36,508 bases of DNA from Flavobacterium bizetiae (GCF_902804475.1 NZ_CADCSU010000110.1:1-36508); one strand, 5' to 3'. Counted from the first letter of the stretch, positions 17,008 through 25,965 are shown. Numbers and translations are program-made. The notes: generated by a model not told the origin, from the sequence alone.

Positions 17008-17034
17008 ATTGATGCGTTTTTAGATGAGTATATT

Positions 17035-17047
17035 GTTACAGTGTAAC
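17035..17047. promoter_or_regulatory. Small palindrome upstream of the H1-like gene
   Basis: GTTACAGTGTAAC lies 28-40 bp before the H1-like ATG. It could be an operator or the base of a leader hairpin. No convincing TAnnTTTG box was found on the minus strand between 17008 and 17280; that stretch is otherwise plain A/T-rich sequence. Confidence 0.3.
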
Positions 17048-17280
17048 TAAATTGTTAATTAATAGTTAAGTAAAGATAAACATAAAACAAGTCTCTCAAT
17101 GTTAAGTTTTTATATAAAAATTAACTATAACAAGTTTGTTTTTAATAGTTTGAGTTTTTGCTAAAAATAAAAAACGAAAATCTCTTAACAATTCTACTTG
17201 AGAAATAAACAAATTACTTTGTAAGACGATAGCGAATAATAAATGGTAGTTTAAATAACTTATCTTTTGAAAACGAGTAC

Positions 17281-17371
17281 CCTAGCCTAGATGGAAGCGG
17301 CATCCTTTTGTGTCCGTCCCGATAGCTATCGGGAGGCACAAAAGATATAGCGGACAGCTGTATTAGCTCCT
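17281..17371 (+). repeat. Hairpin element, copy 2 (3' of the rubredoxin-tailed gene)
   Basis: Same family as 16059-16138: CCTAGCC at one end, AGCTCCT at the other, and CTTTTGTG/CACAAAAG arms. In this copy the arms enclose a perfect palindrome CCCGATAGCTATCGGG (17318-17333). It begins 26 bp after the stop of the minus-strand gene that it follows. Confidence 0.75.
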
Positions 17372-17396
17372 GAAAATTATTAAAGAAGATTTTAAA

Positions 17397-18827
17397 TTAA
17401 CTCTCGACAGTTTCTATAATTTTAAAGTTACTCTTAGGCGCTTCGCATAACGAACAGCAATAACTTTCAGCTAAATCTGTAAACAAAATACCTTTCGGGA
17501 TACCTTGGCTTTCATCTCCGTATTCGGATTTATAAAGGGTTAAACATTCCTGACATTGGTAAATATCGAGTGGTGCTTTTTCTTTTTTCTGTAAATTTTC
17601 TGTTGTTTCAGGTACAGAGTTTCCGAGTTCTTCGAAATACTTTTTACTTAATTCGATTAATATTGTAGGCAGTTCGAGTTTGTCTATATCTTGCGAATGC
17701 ACGACATATTCGCGTGTGTTGGCATCGAAGTTCCTCGCATATAACACATTATAAGTATCTCGAATTTTAATAGATTCGAGATCTTTTGGTAATTCATTTT
17801 TCTCGACTACAATCGAAGTAAAATAATGTCCGTCGCGATTGTATTCTGATAATCCAAAAGTTAAGCCGTACGTACTGATGTCGAATTGATCTAGCATGCG
17901 AACAAGATATGTTTTAAGATTCAGAGCCCAATCTACCGCTACGGGCAAATGCCAGTTGAGTTCTAATAAAGAATGGCGGACATTAATGCCTCTTTTGCCC
18001 AGAAATTTTTCCCATTCGAGTTTTCGATCTTTAGGGATTCCTTTTATAATAAAGGATTTCCAGGGTGTAATACATATTTTTCCGATTTTGCAATCAAAGC
18101 ACAGATCGCACATTTCTTTAAGAAAATCTAAATCGTATAAATTATTCCTCCAATACAAACCCAGCCAATATTGGTCAATTCCCATTCGGTTCATGCCTTC
18201 ATAATAAGGAAAAGGATAAAAAGGTATCGTTAGCGGCTTGTCTATCGTTCGGTTATTGGTGTCTAAAGCTTCGCTAACGAGAGCAAATATCATGTCGATA
18301 CCAATAGATCCTTCGGCTGTGATTTTTTCGATTTCGTAGTAAAACTGAGCAATATCCCAACTGTAAATCAGAATTGGATATACTTCCATACGCTCCCAAT
18401 TGGGCAAACGAATGTACAAATACCAATAATCTTCATGTTCTGAAGAAATAAAATTAAGATGTCCGGTAAACAATGGAACCAATTGCTGCTTGGGATCGTT
18501 TATATTGACTTTTAATTTAGGCTGTTCTTTAAATTGCTCGAGAATATATAAAAACTTGTTACCGGTAAGCCAACTGGTATTTCTGAAAATATCTGTAGAA
18601 ACATAAGACGAAACAATATTATTGCCGCTTTTTTGCTCTGGAAAAACAAAATGATGTTTGCCTAATTGTTCCTTATCTAAGGTTTTAAATCCTTTTGGGA
18701 AAATAATATCCTGCCTTGAACCAAACGAAATAGAATCTAATCCCTGATCCATCGCCATATTGACTACTTCTTTTAATTCTCCCGGCGAAATAACGCCTCC
18801 TTTTACTATTAATCTTGTCAATTCCAT
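17397..18827 (-). CDS. Nitrite/sulfite-reductase-like protein with C-terminal rubredoxin domain
   Basis: 476 residues. The N-terminus (LTRLIVKGGVISPGELKEVV, then SFGSRQDIIFP) matches the ferredoxin-like half-domain of sirohaem reductases. The middle has CDLCFDCKIGKICITPWKSF, close to the LTPWR-type segment of NirB/CobG proteins but with cysteines spaced unlike a normal sirohaem-[4Fe-4S] site (C-x5-C...C-x3-C). The C-terminal 50 residues are a rubredoxin domain (CQECLTLY and CCSLCEAP, four Fe ligands). It is 90 bp downstream of the nasC-like fusion and probably co-transcribed. It may pass electrons to or from that enzyme; whether it is catalytic cannot be told. Confidence 0.7.
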   Translation of the reverse strand: MELTRLIVKGGVISPGELKEVVNMAMDQGLDSISFGSRQDIIFPKGFKTLDKEQLGKHHFVFPEQKSGNNIVSSYVSTDIFRNTSWLTGNKFLYILEQFKEQPKLKVNINDPKQQLVPLFTGHLNFISSEHEDYWYLYIRLPNWERMEVYPILIYSWDIAQFYYEIEKITAEGSIGIDMIFALVSEALDTNNRTIDKPLTIPFYPFPYYEGMNRMGIDQYWLGLYWRNNLYDLDFLKEMCDLCFDCKIGKICITPWKSFIIKGIPKDRKLEWEKFLGKRGINVRHSLLELNWHLPVAVDWALNLKTYLVRMLDQFDISTYGLTFGLSEYNRDGHYFTSIVVEKNELPKDLESIKIRDTYNVLYARNFDANTREYVVHSQDIDKLELPTILIELSKKYFEELGNSVPETTENLQKKEKAPLDIYQCQECLTLYKSEYGDESQGIPKGILFTDLAESYCCSLCEAPKSNFKIIETVES

Positions 18828-18915
18828 GTTTTTTTGTTTCAGGTTTTAGTCTCAGTCTCAATCGCAGTCTCAATCGCAGTGCCAGTTGTCACTGAAAACT
18901 GTGACTGCGACTGAA
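18828..18915. repeat. Direct and inverted CAGTCTCAATCG repeats between two nas-type genes
   Basis: GTCTCAATCGCA occurs twice in tandem around 18857-18884, and GTCAC...GTGAC (about 18889-18906) forms a small hairpin. The end next to the rubredoxin-tailed gene reads, on the minus strand, CCTGAAACAAAAAAACATG, the same A-rich tail found before the genes at 4526 and 9615. Confidence 0.6.
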
Positions 18916-18917
18916 AA

Positions 18918-21900
18918 CTAAACTTTACATCTCGCTAATATCTCTTTAACTTCTGTTTTACAGCTTCCGCAGCCTAATCCTGCGCCGGTGTTTTTGCATA
19001 AATCGGTAAAATTATTTACGCCGCTTTTTATCGTTTCTTCTATGTTTCCGGCGCCAACCTGACTACAGGAACAAACTAATTTTCCCATAACAGGTTTTGC
19101 ATTTGAGCTTCCTCTAAGTAATAAATTTCGTTTGTCTGATAGTTCGATTTTGCTTTCGATCATGGTTTTAAATTCGGCAAACTCATTTTTATCACCCATT
19201 AAAATCGCGCCTACAAGCAAGTCATCTTTTACAATACATTTTTTGTAATAGCGTTTTTTTAGATCGGCAAAAATAATTTCCTCGTAGGAATCATCGTTTT
19301 CCGGAATTTCGATATCGCCAATGCTACACAGATTAATATCCTCGAGTTTAAGAATATTCATTAAAATAGAACCTTTGTAAAAACTACTAATATCTCCCGC
19401 TAAAAAGTTGGCCAGAATATCCGCCTGTTCTTCGGCAGCAGAAGTGATTCCGAATAGTTTATTGTTGAATTCGGCTATTTCTCCAATCGCAAAAATATCC
19501 GGATTTGAGGTTTGTAAATACTGATTTACTTTTACGCCACGTCCGCAGGCAAGACCACTTTCTCTTGCAATTTCTATATTTGGAATCGTTCCTATAGTAT
19601 AAACAATCGCATTTGCTGTGATGATTCTGCCGCTTTTCAAAGCAATTTCTATTTCATTAGGAGTATTAGTTTCAAAAACGGTACTTACTTCATTATCAAA
19701 ATAAATCTGAATATCACGAAGCTGAACTTCTTCTGCCAATAATTTGCTTGAAATACGGTCTAATTGACGTTCCATCAAACGCGACGCTCTTTGAACAATT
19801 GTCGTTTTTACTTTTTTATGTTTTAAGGCAGCGGCCAATTCAAGACCTAATAAACCTCCGCCAATTATCACAACGTGTTGTTCTTCGGGTGGTAAATTAG
19901 TACTGTCGAGATGTTTTTTTAAACGATCGGCATCTTCTTTTCGCCTTACGGTAAATCGTCCCGGAAGATGAAGCTGTGCGTTTTCAGGAACAAAAGGACG
20001 ACTTCCTGTAGCCATGATTAACGAATCGTAAGTATGAGTTTCGCCTAAACTATCTGTTATTGTTTTTGTATTAGAATCTATTTTAGTGATAGCAATACCG
20101 GGATTCATGCTAATTTTTAGTTTGTTTAAAGCTTCACCATCTTTTACCTTTAGTAATTTTTCCCAGCTAAATTCGCCAGTCATATATTCCGGAAGTAAAA
20201 CTCTATTGTAAAATGGATTCATTTCATTCGAAAAAACGACAATCTCATCTGTTGAATTGAACTCACGATAGTTTTGAATAAACCTGAAAGCGGCAGCTCC
20301 GGCACCTATGATTGCAATTTTCTGAAAAGGTTTTACATATTTACTAATAGCAACCGTGGTGTATTTAAAATCAGGTTCTTTAGAAACTGGATCAACAATG
20401 GTATTGGTTAAATTATTTGTTCTGTTTAAATCATTTTCGAGTTGTTTTCCCCAATGCATGGGCAGGAAAAGAACTTTTTCTTTAATAGCATCTGTAACTT
20501 TCGCTTTTACGCGAACTTCTCCATTTTTGCTCGATACAATGACAATATCACCATTTTTGATGTCGGATTTATAAGCATCAATTGGGTTTATTTCCAAAAC
20601 TGGGCTCGGTGTATGCGTCATTAATCTGGATACTTTTCCGGTTTTGGTCATCGTGTGCCATTGATCGCGAACGCGCCCTGTTGTTAAGATAAACGGAAAT
20701 TGCGGACTCGGTTGTTCTGACGTATTTTCTATAGCCGTTGGTAAATTGAAAATGGCTTTTTGCGATGGCGTATAAAATTTTTTATCGGTAAATAGGCGAG
20801 GAGTTCCCGGATGTCCGTAATCCGGTACAGGCCATTGAAAAGTACCTTCGGTTTTTAATCGGTGATAATTTAAAAAGGAGATATCGATGTTTGTATTTTT
20901 GGTCAGAGCACAATGTTCTTTGTAGATTTCTTCGGCACTATTAAAATTAAAACCATTGAAATTCATTTTTTTAGCAAATCGAATTAAAATTTCAATATCA
21001 GAAAGTGCCTCACCCGGAGGATTGATTCCTTTAGGCAAGTAAGAAATACGGCGTTCAGAATTGGTCATTGTACCTTCTTTTTCTAACCAACCGGCTGCAG
21101 GCAATAATAAATCGGCATATTTTGAAGTATCTGCGTTGTGTGAAATATCCTGAACCACAACAAACTTGGCCTTTTGCAACGCTTTCTCGATACGTCGGGA
21201 ATCCGGTAAACTTACTAACGGATTGGTACAGATAATCCAGATGGCTTTCATTTTACCGGATTCTAAAGCTTCAAACATTTCGGTTGCTGTTAATCCCGGT
21301 TGATCTGATATTGTATCAACGCCCCAAAAATCGGCTACTTCTTTGCGATGTTCGGGATTTGCAATGTCTTTGTGTGCAGCGAGGAGAGTTGCCATTCCGC
21401 CAACTTCACGTCCGCCCATGGCATTGGGTTGCCCTGTCAGCGAAAAAGGTCCTGAACCCGGTTTTCCTATTTGTCCAGTTAATAAAGATAAATTCAATAA
21501 AGCCGTATTTTTATCCACTCCAACAGCACTTTGATTGAGTCCCATAGCCCAAAGCGAAATAAAACCTTTGGCTTTGCCAATAGTATCAGCAGCAAGTTTA
21601 ATATCATTAACAGAAATGCCACAAATCTTTGATGCTTTTTCTAGCGAAGTACTTAAAACTAGATCTTTGTATTGTTTGAAATTTTCGGCATTATTTTTTA
21701 CAAAATCATGATCTACGTATCCTTTTTCGATGATACGTTTGGCCATAGCGTGGTATAAAATAATATCAGAACCAGGAATAATCTGCAAATGCAAATCGGC
21801 AAAAGCAGCTGTATCTGTTCGTCTTGGATCAATAACAATGATTTTTACTTTCGGATTTTTCTCTTTGTGTTTTTCAATTCTTCTAAATAAAATAGGATGA

Positions 21901-22436
21901 CACCAGGCGGGGTTGGCGCCAGTAATTAGGAACGTATCGGCGAGTTCGATATCGTCATAAGCAATGGGTACACTGTCTTCTCCAAACGTTTTTTTATAAC
22001 CCACAACGGCTGAACTCATGCACAATCTTGAGTTGGTATCGATATTATTGGTTTTTAGAAAGCCTTTTACCAGTTTGTTTACCAAATAATATTCTTCGGT
22101 TAAACATTGGCCTGAAATATAAAATCCAACGCTATCCGGACCGTATTTTTTTATGATAGAAGTAAAAACCGCTGCAGCGCGATCAAGTGCCGTATCCCAG
22201 CTTACGCGTTCGAGCGGATAGGATTTACTACCACGCATTTCTGGATATAAAATCCTGTCTGAGGTATCATTGACTACGTAATGCAAATTCATTCCCTTAG
22301 AACACAACATTCCTTTGTTTACCGGATGGTCTTTGTCGCCCGTAACCATTATGCTGTTTTTGGCATCTTTGGTAACGATTATGCCACAGCCAACGCCACA
22401 ATACGAACAGGTAGTTTTGATTTTGGTATTTTGCAT
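18918..22436 (-). CDS. Assimilatory nitrate reductase fused to a NirB-like FAD/NAD(P)H and [2Fe-2S] module
   Basis: 1172 residues from ATG 22436 (MQNTKIKTTCSYCGVGCG); the earlier TTG at 22466 is rejected. Residues 1 to about 690 are a molybdopterin oxidoreductase. The [4Fe-4S] ligands are Cys10, 13, 17 and 45, and the Mo-ligand motif is SRLCMSSAVVGYKKTFG. Residues about 700-1090 are an FAD/NAD-binding reductase (IIGAGAAAFRF and VVIIGGGLLGLELA) like the N-terminal half of NirB. The C-terminus is a BFD-type [2Fe-2S] domain (VCSCSQ and GLGCGSCKTEV). The whole electron path from NAD(P)H to nitrate is therefore on one chain, replacing separate NasB and NasC proteins. Cytoplasmic, with no signal peptide. 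It shares its promoter region with the divergent fnr gene. Confidence 0.92.
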   Translation of the reverse strand: MQNTKIKTTCSYCGVGCGIIVTKDAKNSIMVTGDKDHPVNKGMLCSKGMNLHYVVNDTSDRILYPEMRGSKSYPLERVSWDTALDRAAAVFTSIIKKYGPDSVGFYISGQCLTEEYYLVNKLVKGFLKTNNIDTNSRLCMSSAVVGYKKTFGEDSVPIAYDDIELADTFLITGANPAWCHPILFRRIEKHKEKNPKVKIIVIDPRRTDTAAFADLHLQIIPGSDIILYHAMAKRIIEKGYVDHDFVKNNAENFKQYKDLVLSTSLEKASKICGISVNDIKLAADTIGKAKGFISLWAMGLNQSAVGVDKNTALLNLSLLTGQIGKPGSGPFSLTGQPNAMGGREVGGMATLLAAHKDIANPEHRKEVADFWGVDTISDQPGLTATEMFEALESGKMKAIWIICTNPLVSLPDSRRIEKALQKAKFVVVQDISHNADTSKYADLLLPAAGWLEKEGTMTNSERRISYLPKGINPPGEALSDIEILIRFAKKMNFNGFNFNSAEEIYKEHCALTKNTNIDISFLNYHRLKTEGTFQWPVPDYGHPGTPRLFTDKKFYTPSQKAIFNLPTAIENTSEQPSPQFPFILTTGRVRDQWHTMTKTGKVSRLMTHTPSPVLEINPIDAYKSDIKNGDIVIVSSKNGEVRVKAKVTDAIKEKVLFLPMHWGKQLENDLNRTNNLTNTIVDPVSKEPDFKYTTVAISKYVKPFQKIAIIGAGAAAFRFIQNYREFNSTDEIVVFSNEMNPFYNRVLLPEYMTGEFSWEKLLKVKDGEALNKLKISMNPGIAITKIDSNTKTITDSLGETHTYDSLIMATGSRPFVPENAQLHLPGRFTVRRKEDADRLKKHLDSTNLPPEEQHVVIIGGGLLGLELAAALKHKKVKTTIVQRASRLMERQLDRISSKLLAEEVQLRDIQIYFDNEVSTVFETNTPNEIEIALKSGRIITANAIVYTIGTIPNIEIARESGLACGRGVKVNQYLQTSNPDIFAIGEIAEFNNKLFGITSAAEEQADILANFLAGDISSFYKGSILMNILKLEDINLCSIGDIEIPENDDSYEEIIFADLKKRYYKKCIVKDDLLVGAILMGDKNEFAEFKTMIESKIELSDKRNLLLRGSSNAKPVMGKLVCSCSQVGAGNIEETIKSGVNNFTDLCKNTGAGLGCGSCKTEVKEILARCKV

Positions 22437-22507
22437 TACAGTCTTTTTTTTGATACTACTGATCAATTTGTTTTTAAAACTAAATAAATCACGTATTTAT
22501 TTTAAAA

Positions 22508-22539
22508 CAAAAATAAGTATTTTTACGTATTAATACTTA
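22508..22539. promoter_or_regulatory. Divergent nasC-fusion/fnr control region with two overlapping operators
   Basis: TAAGTATTTTTACGTA (22514-22529) and TACGTATTAATACTTA (22524-22539) share their TACGTA half-site. On the minus strand the first operator overlaps the -7 box TATTTTTG (22508-22515) by two bases, exactly as at moeA and nirB. Toward fnr the second operator is followed by TATTTTTA, a near-miss to the box. One bound protein could thus control both directions. Confidence 0.65.
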
Positions 22540-22565
22540 TTTTTAGGATTTATTTTCTACTTTTG

Positions 22566-23330
22566 ATGAAAATAAAAAAGCAACCGGAATTTATTGTAAA
22601 ATGTATAAAATCAGGTCTGATGAAAGAAGAACTTCCTATTTGTTATACTTGTATTAATGAAAATTGTTTCATTAAGAAACATTTGCACTTAGAACAAATG
22701 AAACAGTATGTTGTAAGGAAACAGACTTTTGTTTGCAAAAAATCGAATTCCTTCATTAAAGAAGGTGATCCTATAAAAGGGCTGTATTTTATTTGTTCAG
22801 GAAAAGTAAAAACGATAAAAACCGGAATTAATGGAAGGGAACAAATCGTTCGGTTAACAAAAAATGGTGATACAGTAGGTTTTCGCGGATTTGGAACCAG
22901 TAAAAGATATTTAATTGGGGCTTCTGCTTTAGAAGATACCGTTTTATGTAATTTTAGTAACGAAACAATGTTAGAAATTCTTCAAAGCATTCCTGAGTTT
23001 ACCTATGCTTTGATGTTATTTTATGCTGATGAACTGAATAAAAGTGAAAACAATATACGTAAAATTGCTCATATGAATGTTCGTGAGCGCGTTATTGATT
23101 TGTTATTGTATATTCATCGTAAGTTTGGTCAGATGAATGATTTAATTGATATTGAACTATCCAGAAAAGAAATTGCTGATTTTGCCGGAACTACAGAAGA
23201 GCAGGCTATTCGCGTAATTTCTACTCTAAAAAAAGAGATGCTGATTAAAACCGTTGGAAAAAAGATTGGGATTTTGGCTGTTGCTCAATTACGTTCTGAA
23301 ATTATGGAACATAAATATTTTTCCATTTAG
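22566..23330 (+). CDS. fnr: Crp/Fnr-family regulator with FNR-like cysteines
   Basis: 254 residues from ATG 22566; the preceding TTG is ignored. N-terminal CYTCINENC gives Cys26, 29 and 34, and Cys128 (TVLCNF) aligns with FNR Cys122 (MVCEI), so all four ligands of an oxygen-labile [4Fe-4S] cluster have counterparts. The cNMP-like barrel spans about 45-150 and the dimer helix follows. In the HTH (SRKEIADFAGTTEEQAIRVIS), Glu212 and Arg216 match the base-reading pair of FNR, while FNR Ser212 is Ile here. A TGA-containing half-site is expected, which fits the TGAT-N4-ATCA palindromes at 147 and 27285. The gene symbol is by similarity; a nitric-oxide-sensing relative is possible. Confidence 0.85.
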   Translation: MKIKKQPEFIVKCIKSGLMKEELPICYTCINENCFIKKHLHLEQMKQYVVRKQTFVCKKSNSFIKEGDPIKGLYFICSGKVKTIKTGINGREQIVRLTKNGDTVGFRGFGTSKRYLIGASALEDTVLCNFSNETMLEILQSIPEFTYALMLFYADELNKSENNIRKIAHMNVRERVIDLLLYIHRKFGQMNDLIDIELSRKEIADFAGTTEEQAIRVISTLKKEMLIKTVGKKIGILAVAQLRSEIMEHKYFSI

Positions 23331-23357
23331 ATTGATTACGTAATTGTACTTATAATT

Positions 23358-23395
23358 TAGAGACGTACAATTAGTTTTTGATTTTTGTACGTCTC
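23358..23395. terminator. Bidirectional hairpin between fnr and the hydrolase gene
   Basis: AGAGACGTACAA (23358-23369) pairs perfectly with TTGTACGTCTCT (23384-23395), and T-rich sequence lies in and after the loop. It sits between convergent genes, 28 bp after fnr and 10 bp before the hydrolase stop, so it can end both transcripts. It is related to the hairpin at 24374-24413. Confidence 0.75.
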
Positions 23396-23404
23396 TTTAT
23401 GCGT

Positions 23405-24175
23405 TTATAAATTAGAGTACCAATTTAGTATATAATCCGCGATTTCTTCCCATCCTTTTTCGCCACAAATAAAATGACTTTTCTGATCGTAAATTTTCAC
23501 ATCTACTCTGCTGTTGGGATCTTTATATTGAGCTGCAATTTTTTTGGTTAAAGCAGGCGGAAATATATTGTCATTTCCTCCTCCAATAAATAAAATCGGC
23601 TGATGTGGTTTTTTGAAATCGGCATTAGAGAAAGATTTTAATAGCGTTTCTCTACCAATTTTTCGACTTTCGGGAACCGCAATAAGATCGTAAGCTTTGT
23701 CTTGTTCTGATTTTGGGAGTGTATTAAAAAAGGCACGATTATACCAGTCTCTGGATCCTAAGAAATGGCCTTGACTTGAAAAAAAGTTTACTGCAGGCCA
23801 AACGATTTTTACAGTAGAGAAGGGAGGGAAAACATTTTTGGGAGGCGCTCCGTTAATGCTGACCGCAGCATCGGCTTTGCCTAAATCTATGAGTTTTTGT
23901 ACGGCTAGTCCCGCCATCGAATGCCCAATTACAAGCGGTTTTTCTGGCAACGTATCGATGAGTTTTGCGATATTCTGTACTACATCTATAAAGCCTGTAT
24001 CAATAAGTTCCGGATGAATGTTTTTTCTAAGTGTTGCAGGATCACCATTGTGTCCCGGATTTGCGGGAGCATACACTGTATATCCTTTTTGCTCATAATA
24101 ATTTTTCCATTCAGACCAGCTACTATCATTCACGAACATTCCGTGCACTAATACAATTGTTTTTGATTTTGCCAT
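23405..24175 (-). CDS. Alpha/beta hydrolase
   Basis: 256 residues from ATG 24175 (MAKSKTIVLVHGMF); the longer frame to 24235 adds an unlikely extension. The oxyanion HGMF is near the start, the nucleophile is Ser86 in GHSMAG, the likely acid is in GGGNDNIFPP, and the His is in KSHFICGE. No signal peptide, so cytoplasmic. The substrate cannot be read from the sequence. No evident tie to nitrate metabolism. The 258 bp upstream are A/T-rich with no clear box. Confidence 0.85.
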   Translation of the reverse strand: MAKSKTIVLVHGMFVNDSSWSEWKNYYEQKGYTVYAPANPGHNGDPATLRKNIHPELIDTGFIDVVQNIAKLIDTLPEKPLVIGHSMAGLAVQKLIDLGKADAAVSINGAPPKNVFPPFSTVKIVWPAVNFFSSQGHFLGSRDWYNRAFFNTLPKSEQDKAYDLIAVPESRKIGRETLLKSFSNADFKKPHQPILFIGGGNDNIFPPALTKKIAAQYKDPNSRVDVKIYDQKSHFICGEKGWEEIADYILNWYSNL

Positions 24176-24373
24176 TATTAAGGTATTTAAAATTGATACT
24201 AATTTTAGAATAGGACAATGCAAAATGAGAAACAACCTTTTTATTTTAGGTTGCCGCTTGTAGATAGTTTCTTTTTTTTGTACTAAAATACAAATAAAAG
24301 ATTTTATTTTAACAAAATAAATTATTTAAATAACTGTAAAATAGTTAGTTATTGATTTTTGAAGTAAAATGAT

Positions 24374-24413
24374 GTAGAGATGTACTGAGGTAAAATTTGG
24401 TGTACACCTCTAC
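24374..24413 (-). terminator. Hairpin 3' of the methyltransferase gene
   Basis: GTAGAGATGTAC (24374-24385) pairs with GTACACCTCTAC (24402-24413) at 11 of 12 positions. It lies 20 bp past the methyltransferase stop and probably ends that transcript. Same general sequence as the stem at 23358. Confidence 0.65.
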
Positions 24414-24433
24414 GAAACGTTTTTTTAGAAAGC

Positions 24434-25057
24434 TTATTTTTTCTTTCCAACAAATCGAATAACAGAACCTTTTCCGTTGTGGAATAATCCTTCGTTTAAT
24501 TCGATTTCTTTTTCTTCTAACTGAATGATTTCGTAATCAGGAAAATCAGATTGTATTTCTTCAATAGAAAATAATGATTCAATATCTTTTGGTCCGCCAA
24601 CTTTATCGTTGATAGCCAGATATTCTAAGTGTTTCTTGCTGAAAGCCTCAAAAATGATAACTCCGCCTTTGCGAAGGTAGGTTTCTAATGTTTTGTGAAT
24701 TGAAGATTTTATTGCTGCCGGAAAGTGTGCATAAATTAGTGCAATAGCATCAAATTGTTCTTCTTGATAATTTAGCGTTTCTAATTCTCCCACCAGATAA
24801 TCAATTGCTACATCATTGGGTTCAGCAAGTTTAAGAGCTTTGTTTTTTCCTTCGGCACTAATATCAAATGCTGAAACTCTCCAGCCTAATTGAGCTGCAA
24901 AAACAGCATTTCGACCTTCGCCTTCAGCGGGGAAAAGAATGCTTCCGGTTTTTAGTTTTTCTAATTGTTCTTTTAGATAATTATTGGGCGCTGTGCCGTA
25001 AGCGAATTCCTCGCTGCTGTAACGGTCGTTCCATCTGTCTGTCCAAGTGTTGTTCAT
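24434..25057 (-). CDS. Class I SAM-dependent methyltransferase
   Basis: 207 residues. The SAM-binding strand is ILFPAEGEGRNAVFAAQLGW, followed by AFDISAEGKNKA and the later LIYAHFPA. It resembles TehB/thiopurine-type small-molecule methyltransferases. The substrate is not recognisable. It lies 3 bp after the endonuclease/phosphatase-family gene and is probably co-transcribed with it. Confidence 0.85.
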   Translation of the reverse strand: MNNTWTDRWNDRYSSEEFAYGTAPNNYLKEQLEKLKTGSILFPAEGEGRNAVFAAQLGWRVSAFDISAEGKNKALKLAEPNDVAIDYLVGELETLNYQEEQFDAIALIYAHFPAAIKSSIHKTLETYLRKGGVIIFEAFSKKHLEYLAINDKVGGPKDIESLFSIEEIQSDFPDYEIIQLEEKEIELNEGLFHNGKGSVIRFVGKKK

Positions 25058-25060
25058 AGT

Positions 25061-25774
25061 TTATATATTGAATTTAATTATTAAAGGTTTGTGATCACTG
25101 TACAAAGTCCAATCGTGATAATTTCCTATTTCTACATTTTCTAAAACTTCAATAAAGTCATTTGAAGCAAAACAGTAATCAAGATGATAAGGCTTATTTT
25201 CATGGCGATACATATATAAAGTGGGATGTTGTTCTTTTCCCTGTATCTGATTGAAAAATTTGTGGTAAGTACTAAAGATGTTTTTCGATCCTAATTTATC
25301 GACAACATTAGAGTGGTTTCCTTCTCGCCGCGGTTTATCCCAAATGGTATTACTATTAAAATCTCCCATCAAAATAGTTTGTTTTTCCTGAATAAGATCA
25401 TCATAAAAATTAATAGCTTTCCAAACTTGGGTGACGTAAGCTCCATCTTTATCTGCGGGATTGTTTGCCCAAATTGCGAATAAAGTAAAATCAATTTTTC
25501 CGCCTTTAACTGCAATAGGCAAAATGTTTTTGATGTTGGGATTATGGCAATTTAGTAATTCAAATCGATAATCGCTATAAGAGAAAATGCCAAGTCCTTT
25601 ATTTGGATTTGTTCCGTACCAAAGAATATCTGTAGGTACTTGTATTCCGTCAGGAAATTTAAGTTTTTCAGGACTTTCACACTCAGAAATTACTGCAATA
25701 TCAGGATTGTAAGCCAAAATAAATTCCGCTTTTTTTCTGAATGCCATATTACAATTCCAAGCTATGATTTTCAT
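25061..25774 (-). CDS. Endonuclease/exonuclease/phosphatase family protein
   Basis: 237 residues of the DNase I-like fold. Metal and catalytic positions are visible as IAWNCNMAF at the start, ISECES, ILMGDFNSN in the middle, and YSDHKPLIIKF at the end. No signal peptide. It could act on nucleic acid or on a phosphoester; the sequence does not decide. Confidence 0.85.
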   Translation of the reverse strand: MKIIAWNCNMAFRKKAEFILAYNPDIAVISECESPEKLKFPDGIQVPTDILWYGTNPNKGLGIFSYSDYRFELLNCHNPNIKNILPIAVKGGKIDFTLFAIWANNPADKDGAYVTQVWKAINFYDDLIQEKQTILMGDFNSNTIWDKPRREGNHSNVVDKLGSKNIFSTYHKFFNQIQGKEQHPTLYMYRHENKPYHLDYCFASNDFIEVLENVEIGNYHDWTLYSDHKPLIIKFNI

Positions 25775-25908
25775 TATGGTAAGGCAGTTTTTTTGTGTAG
25801 AATTTAATTGTGTTTGTTAGCAGCGGTATTTGCTATAAGTTGAGAAAACGAATCAATAAAATCTATATCAAATATACCAAAAGAATCTGTTTTTGATCTA
25901 AAAAAAAT

Positions 25909-25935
25909 ACCCTTTTTCGAAAAGTGAAAAAGGGT
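25909..25935 (-). terminator. Intrinsic terminator of the porin gene
   Basis: ACCCTTTTTC (25909-25918) pairs perfectly with GAAAAAGGGT (25926-25935). On the minus strand the stem is followed by a run of T. It lies 31 bp past the porin stop. Confidence 0.85.
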
Positions 25936-25965
25936 AAGTTTATATTATTTAGGGTAAAGGTAAAT

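Noticed and set aside
22437..22466. TTG start for the fused nitrate reductase
   Set aside because: ATG 22436 gives the usual short lead into the first cluster cysteine.
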